Part shown: piece by piece, positions 27,180-35,793 of the stretch | How positions within the stretch are numbered: position 1 is the stretch's first letter | Layout of the letters: the number at the start of each line of letters is the position of its first letter | Assembly: GCA_035063765.1 (NCBI GenBank) | Contig: JAPSFT010000011.1 | Span: forward strand, 1 to 64,000 | Length of the DNA: 64,000 bases | Reading direction: 5' to 3' | DNA from: Deltaproteobacteria bacterium | Lineage (GTDB): Bacteria; Myxococcota_A; UBA9160; PR03 | The notes under the pieces: generated by a model | Told to the model about the DNA's origin: nothing | The model's input: only the letters and a program-made list of their open reading frames with translations | Databases searched by the model: none | Translations under genes and position numbers: made by a program

Positions 27180-27575
27180 CTAGGACCCGGCCGGCCGGAA
27201 GCAGTGCAGGGTCAGCTCGTCGTCCACGCGCTCGAAGTCGACCACCACGGGCTGGCCGATCGCGACGGCGTCGGGCGCCACGCCCCGCAGCCGCGACACC
27301 AGCCGCGTGCCCTCCTCGAGCTCGACCAGCACGATCACGTTCGGGTACTCGAAAGGCGGGATCTTCGGGTGCTCGGCGACCACGAAGCTGTGGACGGTGC
27401 CGCGCCCGCAGGCCTCGATCGCCGCCATCTCGAAGGAATGGCAGGCGCTGCACATGGGTGCGGGCGGATGCTGGAGCCTGCCGCACGCGGCGCAGCGCTG
27501 GATGCGGAGCTTGCGCTCGCGCAGGCCGTCCCAGAAGAAGCGGCTGTCGTGCGTCACGCCGGGGCGCAGGATCAT
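27180..27575 (-). CDS. Stand-alone DUF35 zinc-ribbon OB-fold protein
   Basis: A 131-residue protein equal to the C-terminal half of ChsH2. The zinc ribbon is RCAACGRLQHPPAPMCSACHSF (Cys-x2-Cys ... Cys-x2-Cys, about residues 28-46), followed by an OB fold. DUF35 proteins act as accessory subunits of thiolase-fold enzymes, binding acyl-CoA. It precedes the Ltp2-like gene with one base between them. The pair therefore looks like a two-subunit aldolase without a MaoC part. Confidence 0.9.
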   Translation of the reverse strand: MILRPGVTHDSRFFWDGLRERKLRIQRCAACGRLQHPPAPMCSACHSFEMAAIEACGRGTVHSFVVAEHPKIPPFEYPNVIVLVELEEGTRLVSRLRGVAPDAVAIGQPVVVDFERVDDELTLHCFRPAGS

Positions 27576-27615
27576 CGGCTCCCGACTCTAGGCCAGGCAG
27601 GGCGCGCCCGCGCTG

Positions 27616-27658
27616 CCACGCGACGCCCGTGGATCCCGCGCCCCTACGCGACGCCCGT
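27616..27658. promoter_or_regulatory. Direct repeats between divergent genes
   Basis: ACGCGACGCCCGT occurs at 27618-27630 and again at 27646-27658. The spacing is 28 bases, close to three helical turns. The first copy is embedded in CCACG...CGTGG. The repeats lie between the DUF35 gene (start 27575, minus) and the acyl-CoA synthetase (start 27698, plus). They could bind a regulator of both. No KstR-like site is seen here. Confidence 0.35.
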
Positions 27659-27697
27659 CCACGCCGGCGCGCAGCTCCCGGGTTAGCATGCGCGCCG

Positions 27698-29491
27698 ATG
27701 CCCCCGCCGCCCGTCCCGCGCGAGGAGACCCAGCGCAAGCTCGCGCAGCTCTCGGCCGCGACCCTGCGCCACCGGCCGGGCCAGACGTATACGGTCGGCG
27801 ACCGGCTCGAGGAGCGGGCGGCCGCGCACCCCGAGCGGGTCTTCCTGCGCTACGAGGAGCGCACGGTCGGCTACGGCGCGCTGAACGCGCTGGCCAACCG
27901 CAGCGCGCACGCCGCCCGCGGGCTCGGCCTGCGGCGCGGGGACGTCGCGGCGCTCCTCATGGAGAACCGCCCCGAGTTCCCGGCCACCTGGATGGGCCTT
28001 GCGAAGCTCGGCGTCACCACCGCACTGCTCAACACGCAGCTTCGCGGCCCCGCGCTCGCGCACGCGATCGCGGCGGTGGCGCCGAAGCTCCTGATCGCGG
28101 GCAGCGAGTGCCGGGAGGCGCTCGCGTCCCTGGGCGCGGCGGCCCCGCCCGCGTTCGTCGCGCAGGACCCGGGCGCCGGGTCCGGTCCCGGCGCGTGGGA
28201 CGAGGCGCTCGCCGGCGCCCCGGAAACGGATCCGGATCCCACCTGGCGCGCGGGCCTGGTCGCCGGCGACGACCTGCTCTTCGTCTACACCTCGGGCACC
28301 ACCGGCCTGCCCAAGGCCGCGCGCCTCTCGCACATGCGCTGGCTCGGGGTCGGCGACGGCATGTCGGCGGTGGCGGGCTACGGCCCGGCCGACGTGCTGG
28401 CCTGCGTGCTGCCGCTCTACCACGGCGCGGGCGGGATGGTCGTCCTCTCCTGCGCCCTCGCGCAGGGCGCCTCGGTCTGGCTCGCGCGCCGCTTCTCGGC
28501 GAGCCGCTTCTGGGACGAGGTGCGCCGCCATGGTGTGACGGGCTTCCAATACGTCGGCGAGATCTGCCGCTACCTCGCCCACCAGCCCCCGCGGCCCGAC
28601 GACCGCGCGCACCGCCTGCGCGTCATGATGGGGGCCGGCCTCGGCGCCGACGTGTGGCGGGTCTTCACGGAGCGCTTCGGCGTCGAGCGCATCCTCGAGG
28701 GCTGGAGCTCGACCGAGGCCAACACCTCGCTGATCAACCTCGACGGCGTGGTGGGCTCCTGCGGCCGCATCCCGTTCCCGGAGCTGCACAACGGGCGGCT
28801 CCTGCGCATCGACCTCGAGAGCGAGACCCATCCGCGCGACGCCACCGGTGCCTGCATCGAGTGCGGGCCGGGCGAGGCCGGCGAGTTCGTGGGCATGATC
28901 CCGGACCTGCCCGACTCGGGCGCCGGCCGCTTCGAGGGCTACACCGATCCCGAGGCGAGCGCGCGCAAGGTGCTCCGCGACGTGCTGCGGCCCGGCGACC
29001 GCTGGTACCGATCGGGAGACCTGCTGCGCCGCGACGAGGACGGCTACTTCTACTTCGTGGACCGGATCGGCGACACGTTCCGGTGGAAGAGTGAGAACGT
29101 CTCGACCCAGGAGGTGGCCGGGGCGCTGGCGGGCTTCCCGGAGCTCGAGATCGCGAACGTCTACGGCGTGCGGGTCGCGGGTGCCGAGGGCCGCGCCGGG
29201 ATGGCCGCGCTGGCCCTGCGTGCCGGTGCCCGCTTCGACGGCGCCGCCTTCTTCGCCTGGACCGCCGCCCGCCTGCCCGCCTACGCCGCGCCCCTCTTCG
29301 TGCGCCTGGTTCGCGAGCCCGACCTCACCTCCACCTTCAAGCTCCGCAAGCTCGACCTCCAGCGCGCCGGCTACTCCGCGGCTCGCTGCGCCCCGGATCC
29401 CCTCTTCGTGCGCGACCCCGCCAACCGCAGCTACGTCGAGCTGACGGCGGCCACACTCGAGCGCCTGGGCATCGCGCCGGCTCCGGACTGA
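27698..29491 (+). CDS. FATP/FadD6-type acyl-CoA synthetase
   Basis: A 597-residue AMP-forming acyl-CoA synthetase. The P-loop block is YTSGTTGLPKAARLSH (about residues 198-213). The A5 region is EGWSSTEANTS, A7 is YRSGDLLRRDEDGYFYFVDR and A8 is FRWKSENVSTQEV. The final motif before the Lys loop is TSTFKLRKLDLQ. The layout is that of fatty-acid transport proteins and mycobacterial FadD6. Vertebrate members of the family activate very-long-chain fatty acids and bile acids. A steroid or isoprenoid acid is a reasonable guess here from context. ATG chosen over an overlapping out-of-frame ATG 10 bases upstream. Confidence 0.92.
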   Translation: MPPPPVPREETQRKLAQLSAATLRHRPGQTYTVGDRLEERAAAHPERVFLRYEERTVGYGALNALANRSAHAARGLGLRRGDVAALLMENRPEFPATWMGLAKLGVTTALLNTQLRGPALAHAIAAVAPKLLIAGSECREALASLGAAAPPAFVAQDPGAGSGPGAWDEALAGAPETDPDPTWRAGLVAGDDLLFVYTSGTTGLPKAARLSHMRWLGVGDGMSAVAGYGPADVLACVLPLYHGAGGMVVLSCALAQGASVWLARRFSASRFWDEVRRHGVTGFQYVGEICRYLAHQPPRPDDRAHRLRVMMGAGLGADVWRVFTERFGVERILEGWSSTEANTSLINLDGVVGSCGRIPFPELHNGRLLRIDLESETHPRDATGACIECGPGEAGEFVGMIPDLPDSGAGRFEGYTDPEASARKVLRDVLRPGDRWYRSGDLLRRDEDGYFYFVDRIGDTFRWKSENVSTQEVAGALAGFPELEIANVYGVRVAGAEGRAGMAALALRAGARFDGAAFFAWTAARLPAYAAPLFVRLVREPDLTSTFKLRKLDLQRAGYSAARCAPDPLFVRDPANRSYVELTAATLERLGIAPAPD

Positions 29492-29546
29492 GCTGGGTCC
29501 GCACGTCGAGCGCTCGCTCGCTCGGCCGGCTACCGGAGGCGGCCCG

Positions 29547-29747
29547 CTACTCCTCGACGATCGTGATCGCCTGCCGCGGGCAGATCCGCGCCGCCTCCTC
29601 GAGCTTCGCGCGCAAGGCCTCCGGCGGGCGCTCGATCAGGACGTGGAGCTTGTCGTCGTCGTCCACCCGGAAGACCTCGGGACACGCCTCCATGCAGCGC
29701 GCATTGGCCTCGCACAGGTCGTAGTCCACGACGACTTTGAGCGCCAT
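29547..29747 (-). CDS. P450-type ferredoxin
   Basis: A 66-residue ferredoxin with four Cys: CEANARC (Cys-x5-Cys), then x3-Cys (MEACPEVF), and a distal ICPRQAI. The usual second Cys of Cys-x2-Cys-x2-Cys is Asn. Such a pattern is typical of [3Fe-4S] or mixed-ligand ferredoxins that supply electrons to cytochromes P450. FdxD in the mycobacterial steroid regulon is an example. No P450 is in this window. Excellent ribosome site AGGAGG. Regulation is unknown, and a TGATAC...GTTCC sequence upstream is not a full operator. Confidence 0.9.
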   Translation of the reverse strand: MALKVVVDYDLCEANARCMEACPEVFRVDDDDKLHVLIERPPEALRAKLEEAARICPRQAITIVEE

Positions 29748-29823
29748 CGAAACGCCTCCTCTCCGTCCGGAAAGCGCCGGAACGTATCATTTCGGGCCGG
29801 CGGACGCGCGCGTGCCGGAAGGC

Positions 29824-31071
29824 ATGGCGGGCACGCCGCGTTCCCGCGAGGATCCCGGTGTGCTGCGACGGCTGCTCCGCCTCGTCGTCTTCGAGCACTT
29901 CCCGGTCGCGACGGGGATCTGCTTCGGTCTCGCCCAGGCCATCCTGGCGGCCTGGCTCGTCGCGTTGGCCGCTGGACCCGAAGGGGTTCCGTGGGGCCTG
30001 TTCGCGGGCAGCGGGCTCGTGCTCGCCCTCGCCAACGCATGGCTCGTGCCGTGCCTCGGTGCTCCGCGCCACCGCGGGCCGCTCGCGAGCCGGCTCGCGG
30101 CCGGCTACGTCGGACTGTCGTTCGCGACGATCGCGGTCGCGGCCGGCGTGGCGGCCATCAGCGCGGCCCTGCTCGGGCTGTCGGCGCTGCTGGCCTTCGT
30201 GGGGCTGTCGCCGGTGCACGGCTTCACGCTGTTCCGCGCCGCCACCGTCGCCGGTGCCGCGGGGACGGCCGCGATCCTCGCGTGGGCGGCCGGGGCGGGC
30301 CGCGCCTCGCTCGAGGTGAGCGAGCGCCGCCTCGCCGTGGCGGGCCTCGCCGCCCCGCTCGCGGGGCTGCGCATCGCGCACCTCTCCGATCTCCACGTCG
30401 GCAACGGCCTGCACGGCGACGCGCTCGACGCGCTGGTCGCTCGCGTTGCCGCGCTCGCACCCGACCTGGTCGTGATCACCGGCGATCTCTTCGACTACGA
30501 CCCGGACGCGGTGCCCGACGGCGCGCGCCGGCTCGGCGCGCTGCGGGCGCCGCTCGGGGTCTTCGCGGTGCTCGGCAACCACGACGCCTTCGTCGGTCGC
30601 GAGTGGGTCGCGCGCTGCCTCGCGGAGCACGCGCCCGCGCTCCGGCTCCTGCGCGGCGAGTGGCAGCGGCTCCCCGCCCGCGCACCGCTCTACGTGGCGG
30701 GCTTCGACGATCCCGGGCGCGACTGGTCGCTGCACGGCGGCACGCTGCCGGCGCTCGCTGCGCTCGCCCGCTCGCTCCCGCGCGATGGCCCGGCGCTGCT
30801 GCTCGCGCACCGCCCCGAGGCCTTCGTGCAGGCGGCGGAGGCCGGCTTCGCGCTGACCCTGTCCGGCCACTACCACGGCGGGCAGATCGCGCTGCCGGGC
30901 ACGGCCGCCGCGCGCTGGAACGTGGCACGCCTGTTCAGCGACTTCCCGAACGGCGCCTATCGCCACGGCGGCGCCCATCTCTACGTGAGCCGCGGGATCG
31001 GCTTCGCCGGGCCGCGGGTGCGGGTCGGCAGCCGTCCGGAGCTCGCGCTGCTCACGCTCGAGCCGGCCTGA
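29824..31071 (+). CDS. Membrane-anchored metallophosphoesterase
   Basis: A 415-residue protein. Residues 1-160 hold about four TM segments, and the rest is a calcineurin-like phosphoesterase facing one side of the membrane. Motifs: HLSDLHVGNG (Asp-x-His), ITGDLFDYD (GD), LGNHDAF (GNHD), LLAHRPE and SGHYHGGQ (GHxH). The arrangement is like YkuE/YaeI phosphodiesterases. Start uncertain. ATG at 29824 has a ribosome site too close. GTG at 29860 after GAGG (8-base spacing) would give 403 residues and keep all TM segments. Divergent from the ferredoxin. Confidence 0.88.
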   Translation: MAGTPRSREDPGVLRRLLRLVVFEHFPVATGICFGLAQAILAAWLVALAAGPEGVPWGLFAGSGLVLALANAWLVPCLGAPRHRGPLASRLAAGYVGLSFATIAVAAGVAAISAALLGLSALLAFVGLSPVHGFTLFRAATVAGAAGTAAILAWAAGAGRASLEVSERRLAVAGLAAPLAGLRIAHLSDLHVGNGLHGDALDALVARVAALAPDLVVITGDLFDYDPDAVPDGARRLGALRAPLGVFAVLGNHDAFVGREWVARCLAEHAPALRLLRGEWQRLPARAPLYVAGFDDPGRDWSLHGGTLPALAALARSLPRDGPALLLAHRPEAFVQAAEAGFALTLSGHYHGGQIALPGTAAARWNVARLFSDFPNGAYRHGGAHLYVSRGIGFAGPRVRVGSRPELALLTLEPA

Positions 31072-31187
31072 GAGGGTTGCCGGGGATCGTCGTCCGCGGG
31101 GCCGCGAACCGGACCGCCTCGAAGCTGCCTTCCTGGTGACCCCGCGAATCGGGGCGGGGCCGGGTCGCCTGCGCTACCGAGGCTCGC

Positions 31188-32255
31188 GTGGCTTGGCTGC
31201 GGACGCTCGCGCTCGGGCTGGTGGTCGGCGCGCTCTTCCTCGGGCTCGCGCTCTGGGGCGTTCCGATCGCGGACCTGCGCGACGCCCTGGCGCACCTGCA
31301 CGGCGCCTGGCTGCTGCCGGCCGCCGCGACGGTCGGGGTCCAGTACCTCCTCCGCGCGCTGCGCCAGCAGGTCCTGCTGCGCCCGCTCGCGCCGGGCCTC
31401 GGCTTCCGCGACCACCTGGCGATCGTGACGATCGGCTTCTTCTGCGTGAACGTCTTCCCCGCCCGGCTCGGCGAGGCGGTGCGGCCCCTGCTCTTCGCCG
31501 AGCGCGCGGCGGTGCCGCTCGGCGCTGGCTTCGCGCTGGTGCTGGTCGAGCGCGTCGTCGACCTGATCGCGCTCCTGGCCTGCCTGCTCGGCGCGCTCGC
31601 CTGGGTCGAGCTGCCCGAGCTCACGATCGAGTTCGCCGGCCGCCGCCTGCCGGTGGCCGATCTCGCGCGCAGCGCGGCCGCGGCCGTGCTGGCGCCGGTG
31701 CTGGTCGCCCTGCTCGCGCTGGCGCTGCTCGGCCCGGCGGCCTTGCGCGCCGGCGAGCGCGCGGCGCGCGCGCTCGAGGCGCGCGGGCACGCGCCGCTCG
31801 CCAGCCGCCTGCTCCGCGGGCTCCTCCGCTTCGGTGTCGCCTTCGTGGAGGGCGTCCAGGGGCTTCGCAACCCGGGGCAGCTCGCCGCGGTGGTGGGGCT
31901 CACCGCGCTGCTCTTCCTCTCGATGGGGCTCATGATGAGCGCCTTCGCGCACGCCTTCGGTCTCCAGGAACGGCTCGGCTTCGCGCCCGGGCTCGTGGTG
32001 CTCTCGGTCACGATGCTCGGCATCGCGCTGCCCGCTCCGCCCGGCTTCGCCGGCGTGTTCGAGGCGTCGGCGCGGGCGGGGCTCGCGCTCTTCGGCGTGC
32101 GCGGCGAGGAGCAGGCCGGGATCGCACTCGCCTTCGCGCTGGTGATGCACTGGTGGTCCTTCGGGCTGCTGGCGGCGGGCGCCGCCTTCTTTCTATGGCG
32201 CGACCACGTGGGCCTGGGCCGGCTGTTCCGCTTCGCGCGCGGCGCCTCCTCCTGA
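31188..32255 (+). CDS. Lysylphosphatidylglycerol synthase TM-like (UPF0104) protein
   Basis: A 355-residue protein with about eight TM segments of the MprF-flippase/AglD family. Marker blocks are LLRALRQQVLL, NVFPARLGEAVRP, LVLVERVVDLIALL and the late ALPAPPGFAGVFEA. Members flip or handle lipid-linked molecules in the membrane. The exact substrate is unknown. Begins at GTG, with the MPE gene 116 bases upstream. No partner glycosyltransferase is adjacent. Confidence 0.87.
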   Translation: MAWLRTLALGLVVGALFLGLALWGVPIADLRDALAHLHGAWLLPAAATVGVQYLLRALRQQVLLRPLAPGLGFRDHLAIVTIGFFCVNVFPARLGEAVRPLLFAERAAVPLGAGFALVLVERVVDLIALLACLLGALAWVELPELTIEFAGRRLPVADLARSAAAAVLAPVLVALLALALLGPAALRAGERAARALEARGHAPLASRLLRGLLRFGVAFVEGVQGLRNPGQLAAVVGLTALLFLSMGLMMSAFAHAFGLQERLGFAPGLVVLSVTMLGIALPAPPGFAGVFEASARAGLALFGVRGEEQAGIALAFALVMHWWSFGLLAAGAAFFLWRDHVGLGRLFRFARGASS

Positions 32256-32291
32256 TCCTCCCGGGGGCCGGCAGCCCCGGGGTCGCCCGCT

Positions 32292-33293
32292 ATGTTGCCC
32301 GCGATGCGGCTGCGCCTCCTGGTCCCCGCCCTGCTCCTCGCCGTCGCCGCCGTGCTGCTCCTCGCCCCCGGCCCCGTGCACCGCTTCTTCTTCGACGAGA
32401 ACCTGATCGAGGTGGTGCCGGGCGGGGTCTATCGCAGCGCGCAGCCGTCCGGGCCGGAGATGGACGAGCTGATCGAGCGGCTCGGCCTGCGCTCGGTGTT
32501 GAACCTGCGCGGCGAGCGCGGCGGCTCCGCGTGGCTCGCCGAGGAGCGCGCGGTGACCGCGGCCCGCGGCGTCGAGCACCACACCGTGCGGCTCGGTGCC
32601 AAGCGCATGCCGCCCGCGCCGCGTCTGCGCGAGATCGTCGAGGTCCTCGACACGGCGCCGCGCCCGCTGCTCTTCCACTGCGAGGGCGGCGTCGAGCGCA
32701 GCGGGCTCGTGGGCGCCGTGGCGGTGCTGCTCGACGGCGGCGACCTCGCCGGCGCGCGTGACCAGTTCGCCTACGCGAAGGGCTTCGTGCCCTGGATCTC
32801 GCGCTCCGAGCTCCCACAGGTTCTCGACGACTACGAGGCCTGGCTCGCCGCCGGGCGGCGGACGCACACGCCTGCGGCGTTCCGCGCCTGGGTCGCCGGG
32901 GAGTACCATCCGTACTTCTACCGCGCGCGCATCACCCCGCTCGACCCGCCGGCACGCCTCGGGGCCGGCCGCAAGCACGCGCTGCGCGTGCAGGTCACCA
33001 ACGAGAGCCGCGAGCCGATCCGCTTCCGGGCGAGCCGCGAGCGCGGCGTGCACCTGGGGGGCCTCCTGCGCCGCGTCGCGGACCCCGGCGCCGACCCGAT
33101 CGAGCTGCGCGGCGGCTTCGTAGACCTCGACCTCGCGCCCGGGGCCAGCCACGAGCTCGAGCTGCCGGTGCCACGGCTCGCGCCCGGCGCGTGGAGCCTC
33201 GAGGTGGACCTGGTCGACGAGGGCGTGAAGTGGTTCGCGGCGATGGGCTCCCCGCCGCTGCGGCTCGCGCTCGAGGTCGAGCCGGGCGCCTGA
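32292..33293 (+). CDS. Secreted or anchored tyrosine phosphatase-like protein
   Basis: A 333-residue protein. A hydrophobic N-terminus (residues 6-25) is either a signal or an anchor. The catalytic loop is FHCEGGVERSG, HC-x5-R, with nucleophile Cys130 and Arg136. VYRSAQPS and LRSVLNLRGERG are typical of the Siw14/DSP-type phosphatases. Residues about 220-333 form an all-beta domain (VTNESREPIRF, GVHLGGLL). The fusion of the two is unusual. The target is unknown. ATG at 32292 or 32304 are both possible. Confidence 0.85.
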   Translation: MLPAMRLRLLVPALLLAVAAVLLLAPGPVHRFFFDENLIEVVPGGVYRSAQPSGPEMDELIERLGLRSVLNLRGERGGSAWLAEERAVTAARGVEHHTVRLGAKRMPPAPRLREIVEVLDTAPRPLLFHCEGGVERSGLVGAVAVLLDGGDLAGARDQFAYAKGFVPWISRSELPQVLDDYEAWLAAGRRTHTPAAFRAWVAGEYHPYFYRARITPLDPPARLGAGRKHALRVQVTNESREPIRFRASRERGVHLGGLLRRVADPGADPIELRGGFVDLDLAPGASHELELPVPRLAPGAWSLEVDLVDEGVKWFAAMGSPPLRLALEVEPGA

Positions 33294-33310
33294 GCTACGC
33301 TGGCACGGCC

Positions 33311-33532
33311 GTGTGGATCGCCAAGGTCAACGAGCTGATCGGCTCCTCGAGCGAGGGCTTCGAGGACGCCGCCTGCAGCGTCCTGCTGCGCGCCAACCGC
33401 ACCCTGCGCGGGATCACGGGCATCGAGGTGCTCGAGAAGCGCGTCAAGGTCGAGGACGGGCGGATCGCCGAGTACCGCGTGCGCCTGCGGCTCGTCTTCG
33501 ACATGGCGCCCGAGACCGAGCTGCACTGGTAG
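33311..33532 (+). CDS. Dodecin family protein 1
   Basis: A 73-residue dodecin-like protein, starting GTG. Dodecins bind flavin and CoA in a twelve-subunit shell. The block SSSEGFEDAACSVLLRANRTLRGITGIEVLEKRVKVEDGRIAEY (read as short motifs) matches the family from SSxxxW/F through the KVEDG turn. The usual flavin-stacking Trp is replaced by Phe (GFEDA). No clear ribosome site. Followed after 13 bases by a second dodecin-like gene. Confidence 0.85.
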   Translation: MWIAKVNELIGSSSEGFEDAACSVLLRANRTLRGITGIEVLEKRVKVEDGRIAEYRVRLRLVFDMAPETELHW

Positions 33533-33545
33533 GAGGAGCCGGGCC

Positions 33546-33758
33546 ATGGCCGTCGCATCCGTGTCCACGATCACCTCGGCCTCCACGATCGGCTGGCAGG
33601 ACGCCATCGAGCGCGGCTTCGAGCGCGCCAGCAAGACGCTGCGCAACATCACCGGCCTGCAGGTGCTCGCCGAGAAGGCCCGCGTCGAGGACGGGCGCAT
33701 CACGGAGTACCTGGTGACGATGCAGGTCATCTTCATCCTCGAGGAGCCGCGCGGGTAG
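33546..33758 (+). CDS. Dodecin family protein 2
   Basis: A 70-residue dodecin-like protein with IGWQDAIERGFERASKTL (Trp present), then RNITGLQVLAEKARVEDGRITEY and an acidic beta-strand end. The ribosome site GGAGGAG precedes the ATG. With the first dodecin it makes a tandem pair, one with Trp and one with Phe at the flavin position. A mixed dodecamer or division of roles is possible but not shown. Its stop overlaps the next start (TAGTG). Confidence 0.87.
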   Translation: MAVASVSTITSASTIGWQDAIERGFERASKTLRNITGLQVLAEKARVEDGRITEYLVTMQVIFILEEPRG

Positions 33759-34762
33759 TGCGGGTCACCGCGGTCGTCGCGGCGGGGGATCGCCGCGCCG
33801 CGCGCGCGGTCCACGGCGAGAGCAAGCCGTACCTGGCGCTGGCCGGGCGGCCGCTCGTGGCACACGTCGTCGAGGTGCTGCAGGCCGTGCCCGAGGTGGA
33901 CGCGGTGTGGGTGGTGGGCGACGCGCCGCGCCTCGAGCGGGTCTTCGCGGACCCGGCCGAGCGCGAGCGGCTGCGCAAGCCGCTCCACGTGGTGCCGCAG
34001 TTCCGCAACCTCTACGAGAACGCCTGGGAGACCTACCGGCGGCTCCTGCCCGGCGCCGGCGCCGAAGGTCGCGATCCGGCCGGCCCGGCCGACGAGCAGG
34101 TGCCCGTCCTCTACCTCTCCGCGGACCTGCCCTTCGCGACGGCCGAGGAGGTCTCCGCCTTCGTGCGCCAGAGCTTCGCCACGGAGTGCGACTACGCGCT
34201 CGGCCTGTGCACCGAGGAGGCGATGGCCGACTTCTATCCGGAGGCGCCCGGCGCGCCCGGCATCCGCATGGCGTACTTCAACCTGCGCGAGGGCCGCTTC
34301 CGGCAGAGCAACCTGCACTTCGCGCGCCCGGCGCTGCTCGGCAACCGCCACTACATCGAGGACCTCTACGAGCACCGCTACCAGCGGCAGTTCGGCCAGA
34401 TGCTGGCGCTCGGCTGGCGGCTGCTGCGCATCGAGGAAGGCGGGCCCTCGGTCCTCTACTACTTCGTGCTGATGCACCTGGCCGGGATCGCGGACCGCCG
34501 GGGGTGGCGGCGGCTCGCGGACTGGCTCCGCAACCGGATCACGGTCGCGCGGATCGAGAAGGGCTGCAGCAGCCTGCTCCGCACGCGCTTCCGCTTCGTC
34601 GTGACCGAGGGCGGCGGCTGCGCCGTGGACCTCGACAACGAGGAGGACTACGACGCCGCGGCGGCCTGCTACGAGCGCTGGCACGAGCGCCAGCACGCGC
34701 GGGTCGCGCGCGTCTACGGGGCCCTGCCGGCCGCCGCAGCGCGGGCGGAAGGGGCGTCGTGA
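33758..34762 (+). CDS. MobA-like nucleotidyltransferase domain protein
   Basis: A 334-residue protein. The N-terminus (VTAVVAAGDRRAARAVHGESKPYLALAGRPLVAHVV) has the loop-Lys pattern of sugar-phosphate or molybdopterin nucleotidyltransferases. LYLSADLPF is the metal-binding Asp loop. The signature glycines are partly replaced. A C-terminal 120 residues are helical, with GIADRRGWRRLADWLRNR and an acidic DLDNEEDYD motif. The product transferred is unknown. It begins at GTG overlapping the dodecin stop, and ends in a GTGA overlap with YgfZ. Confidence 0.75.
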   Translation: MRVTAVVAAGDRRAARAVHGESKPYLALAGRPLVAHVVEVLQAVPEVDAVWVVGDAPRLERVFADPAERERLRKPLHVVPQFRNLYENAWETYRRLLPGAGAEGRDPAGPADEQVPVLYLSADLPFATAEEVSAFVRQSFATECDYALGLCTEEAMADFYPEAPGAPGIRMAYFNLREGRFRQSNLHFARPALLGNRHYIEDLYEHRYQRQFGQMLALGWRLLRIEEGGPSVLYYFVLMHLAGIADRRGWRRLADWLRNRITVARIEKGCSSLLRTRFRFVVTEGGGCAVDLDNEEDYDAAAACYERWHERQHARVARVYGALPAAAARAEGAS

Positions 34763-35793
34763 GCCACCCGGGCGACGCGCTGCGCGCGGCACGCACCGGC
34801 GCCGCGATCTTCCCGCTCGCGTCGCGCGCGCTCCTCGCCGTCTCCGGCGCCGACCGCGTGCGCTTCCTCCAGGGCCAGCTCAGCAACGACGTCGCGGGCC
34901 TCGACCCCGCCGGCCCGCGCTCGGGCTGCTACGCGCTGGTGTTGACACCCCAGGGCCGGATCGTGGCCGGCCTGCACGTGCTTGCCCGGCCGGGGGAGCT
35001 GTGGCTGGAGACGGCCGCGGCGTGTGCCGCCGCCGTGGCCGCGCGCCTCGAGAAGTACGTGATCGCCGACGACGTGCGCATCGCCGATCGCGGCGCCGGC
35101 TGGGCGCGCTTCGCGATCGAGGGCCCGCGCGCGCGCGCGCTGCTCGCCGCGGCCGCGCCCGGGGCGGCCCTCGAGCTCCTCCCCGACGCCTGGGCGCCGC
35201 TGCGGATCGCCGGGGCGGAGGCGCTCGTGGCGGCCTTCGGGTGGAGCGGGGAGCCGGCCCTCCAGCTCTTCGTGCCGCGGGCGGCCGAGGAGGCCGCCAG
35301 GGAGGCGCTGCGCGCGGCCGGCGCGGCGGCCGGGGCGGCCTGGGGGGATCCCGCCGCGCTCGAGATCCTCCGCATCGAGGCGGGGGTTCCGGCGGCGGGC
35401 GCCGAGCTCGGCGAGGAGGTGCTGCCGGCCGAGGCGCGGCTCGTCGAGCGGGCCGTCTCGTTCACCAAGGGCTGCTACACGGGGCAGGAGGTGGTCGCGC
35501 GCATGCACTCGCGCGCGCGGGTGGGGCATCTCCTCGTGGGCCTCCTGCTCGCGCCGGAGGCGCCGGACGCGGCGCTCCCGGCGCCCGGCGCGGCGCTCCT
35601 CCACGCGGGCACGAAGGTGGGCGAGCTCACGAGCGTGGCGCGCTCGCCGGCGGCCGGCGCGATCGCGCTCGGCTACGTGCGGGCGGCCCACGCCGGGCCC
35701 GGCACCGAGCTCGCCTGCGAGGGCGGCCGCGCGCGCGTCGCGGTCCTGCCCTTCGCGGCTGCGCGGGTGGGGGCGAGCGCGGGCGCGCCGTGA
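34759..35793 (+). CDS. YgfZ/GcvT-like folate-binding protein
   Basis: A 344-residue protein of the YgfZ family, which helps repair or assemble [4Fe-4S] proteins with folate. The signature KGCYTGQEVVARMHSRA (about 240-256) is intact, including the conserved Cys. RFLQGQLSNDV and FxIEGPRAR-type blocks are at the N-terminal half. Length is normal. Start GTG overlaps the previous stop as GTGA. It ends in the same kind of overlap with the next gene. The two neighbours share only position, so a shared function is not clear. Confidence 0.93.
   Translation: MSHPGDALRAARTGAAIFPLASRALLAVSGADRVRFLQGQLSNDVAGLDPAGPRSGCYALVLTPQGRIVAGLHVLARPGELWLETAAACAAAVAARLEKYVIADDVRIADRGAGWARFAIEGPRARALLAAAAPGAALELLPDAWAPLRIAGAEALVAAFGWSGEPALQLFVPRAAEEAAREALRAAGAAAGAAWGDPAALEILRIEAGVPAAGAELGEEVLPAEARLVERAVSFTKGCYTGQEVVARMHSRARVGHLLVGLLLAPEAPDAALPAPGAALLHAGTKVGELTSVARSPAAGAIALGYVRAAHAGPGTELACEGGRARVAVLPFAAARVGASAGAP

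Noticed and set aside
29780-29795. A fourth KstR-like site near the ferredoxin (TGATAC next to GTTCC)
   Set aside because: It lacks the two central spacer bases and does not fit the 14-base pattern.
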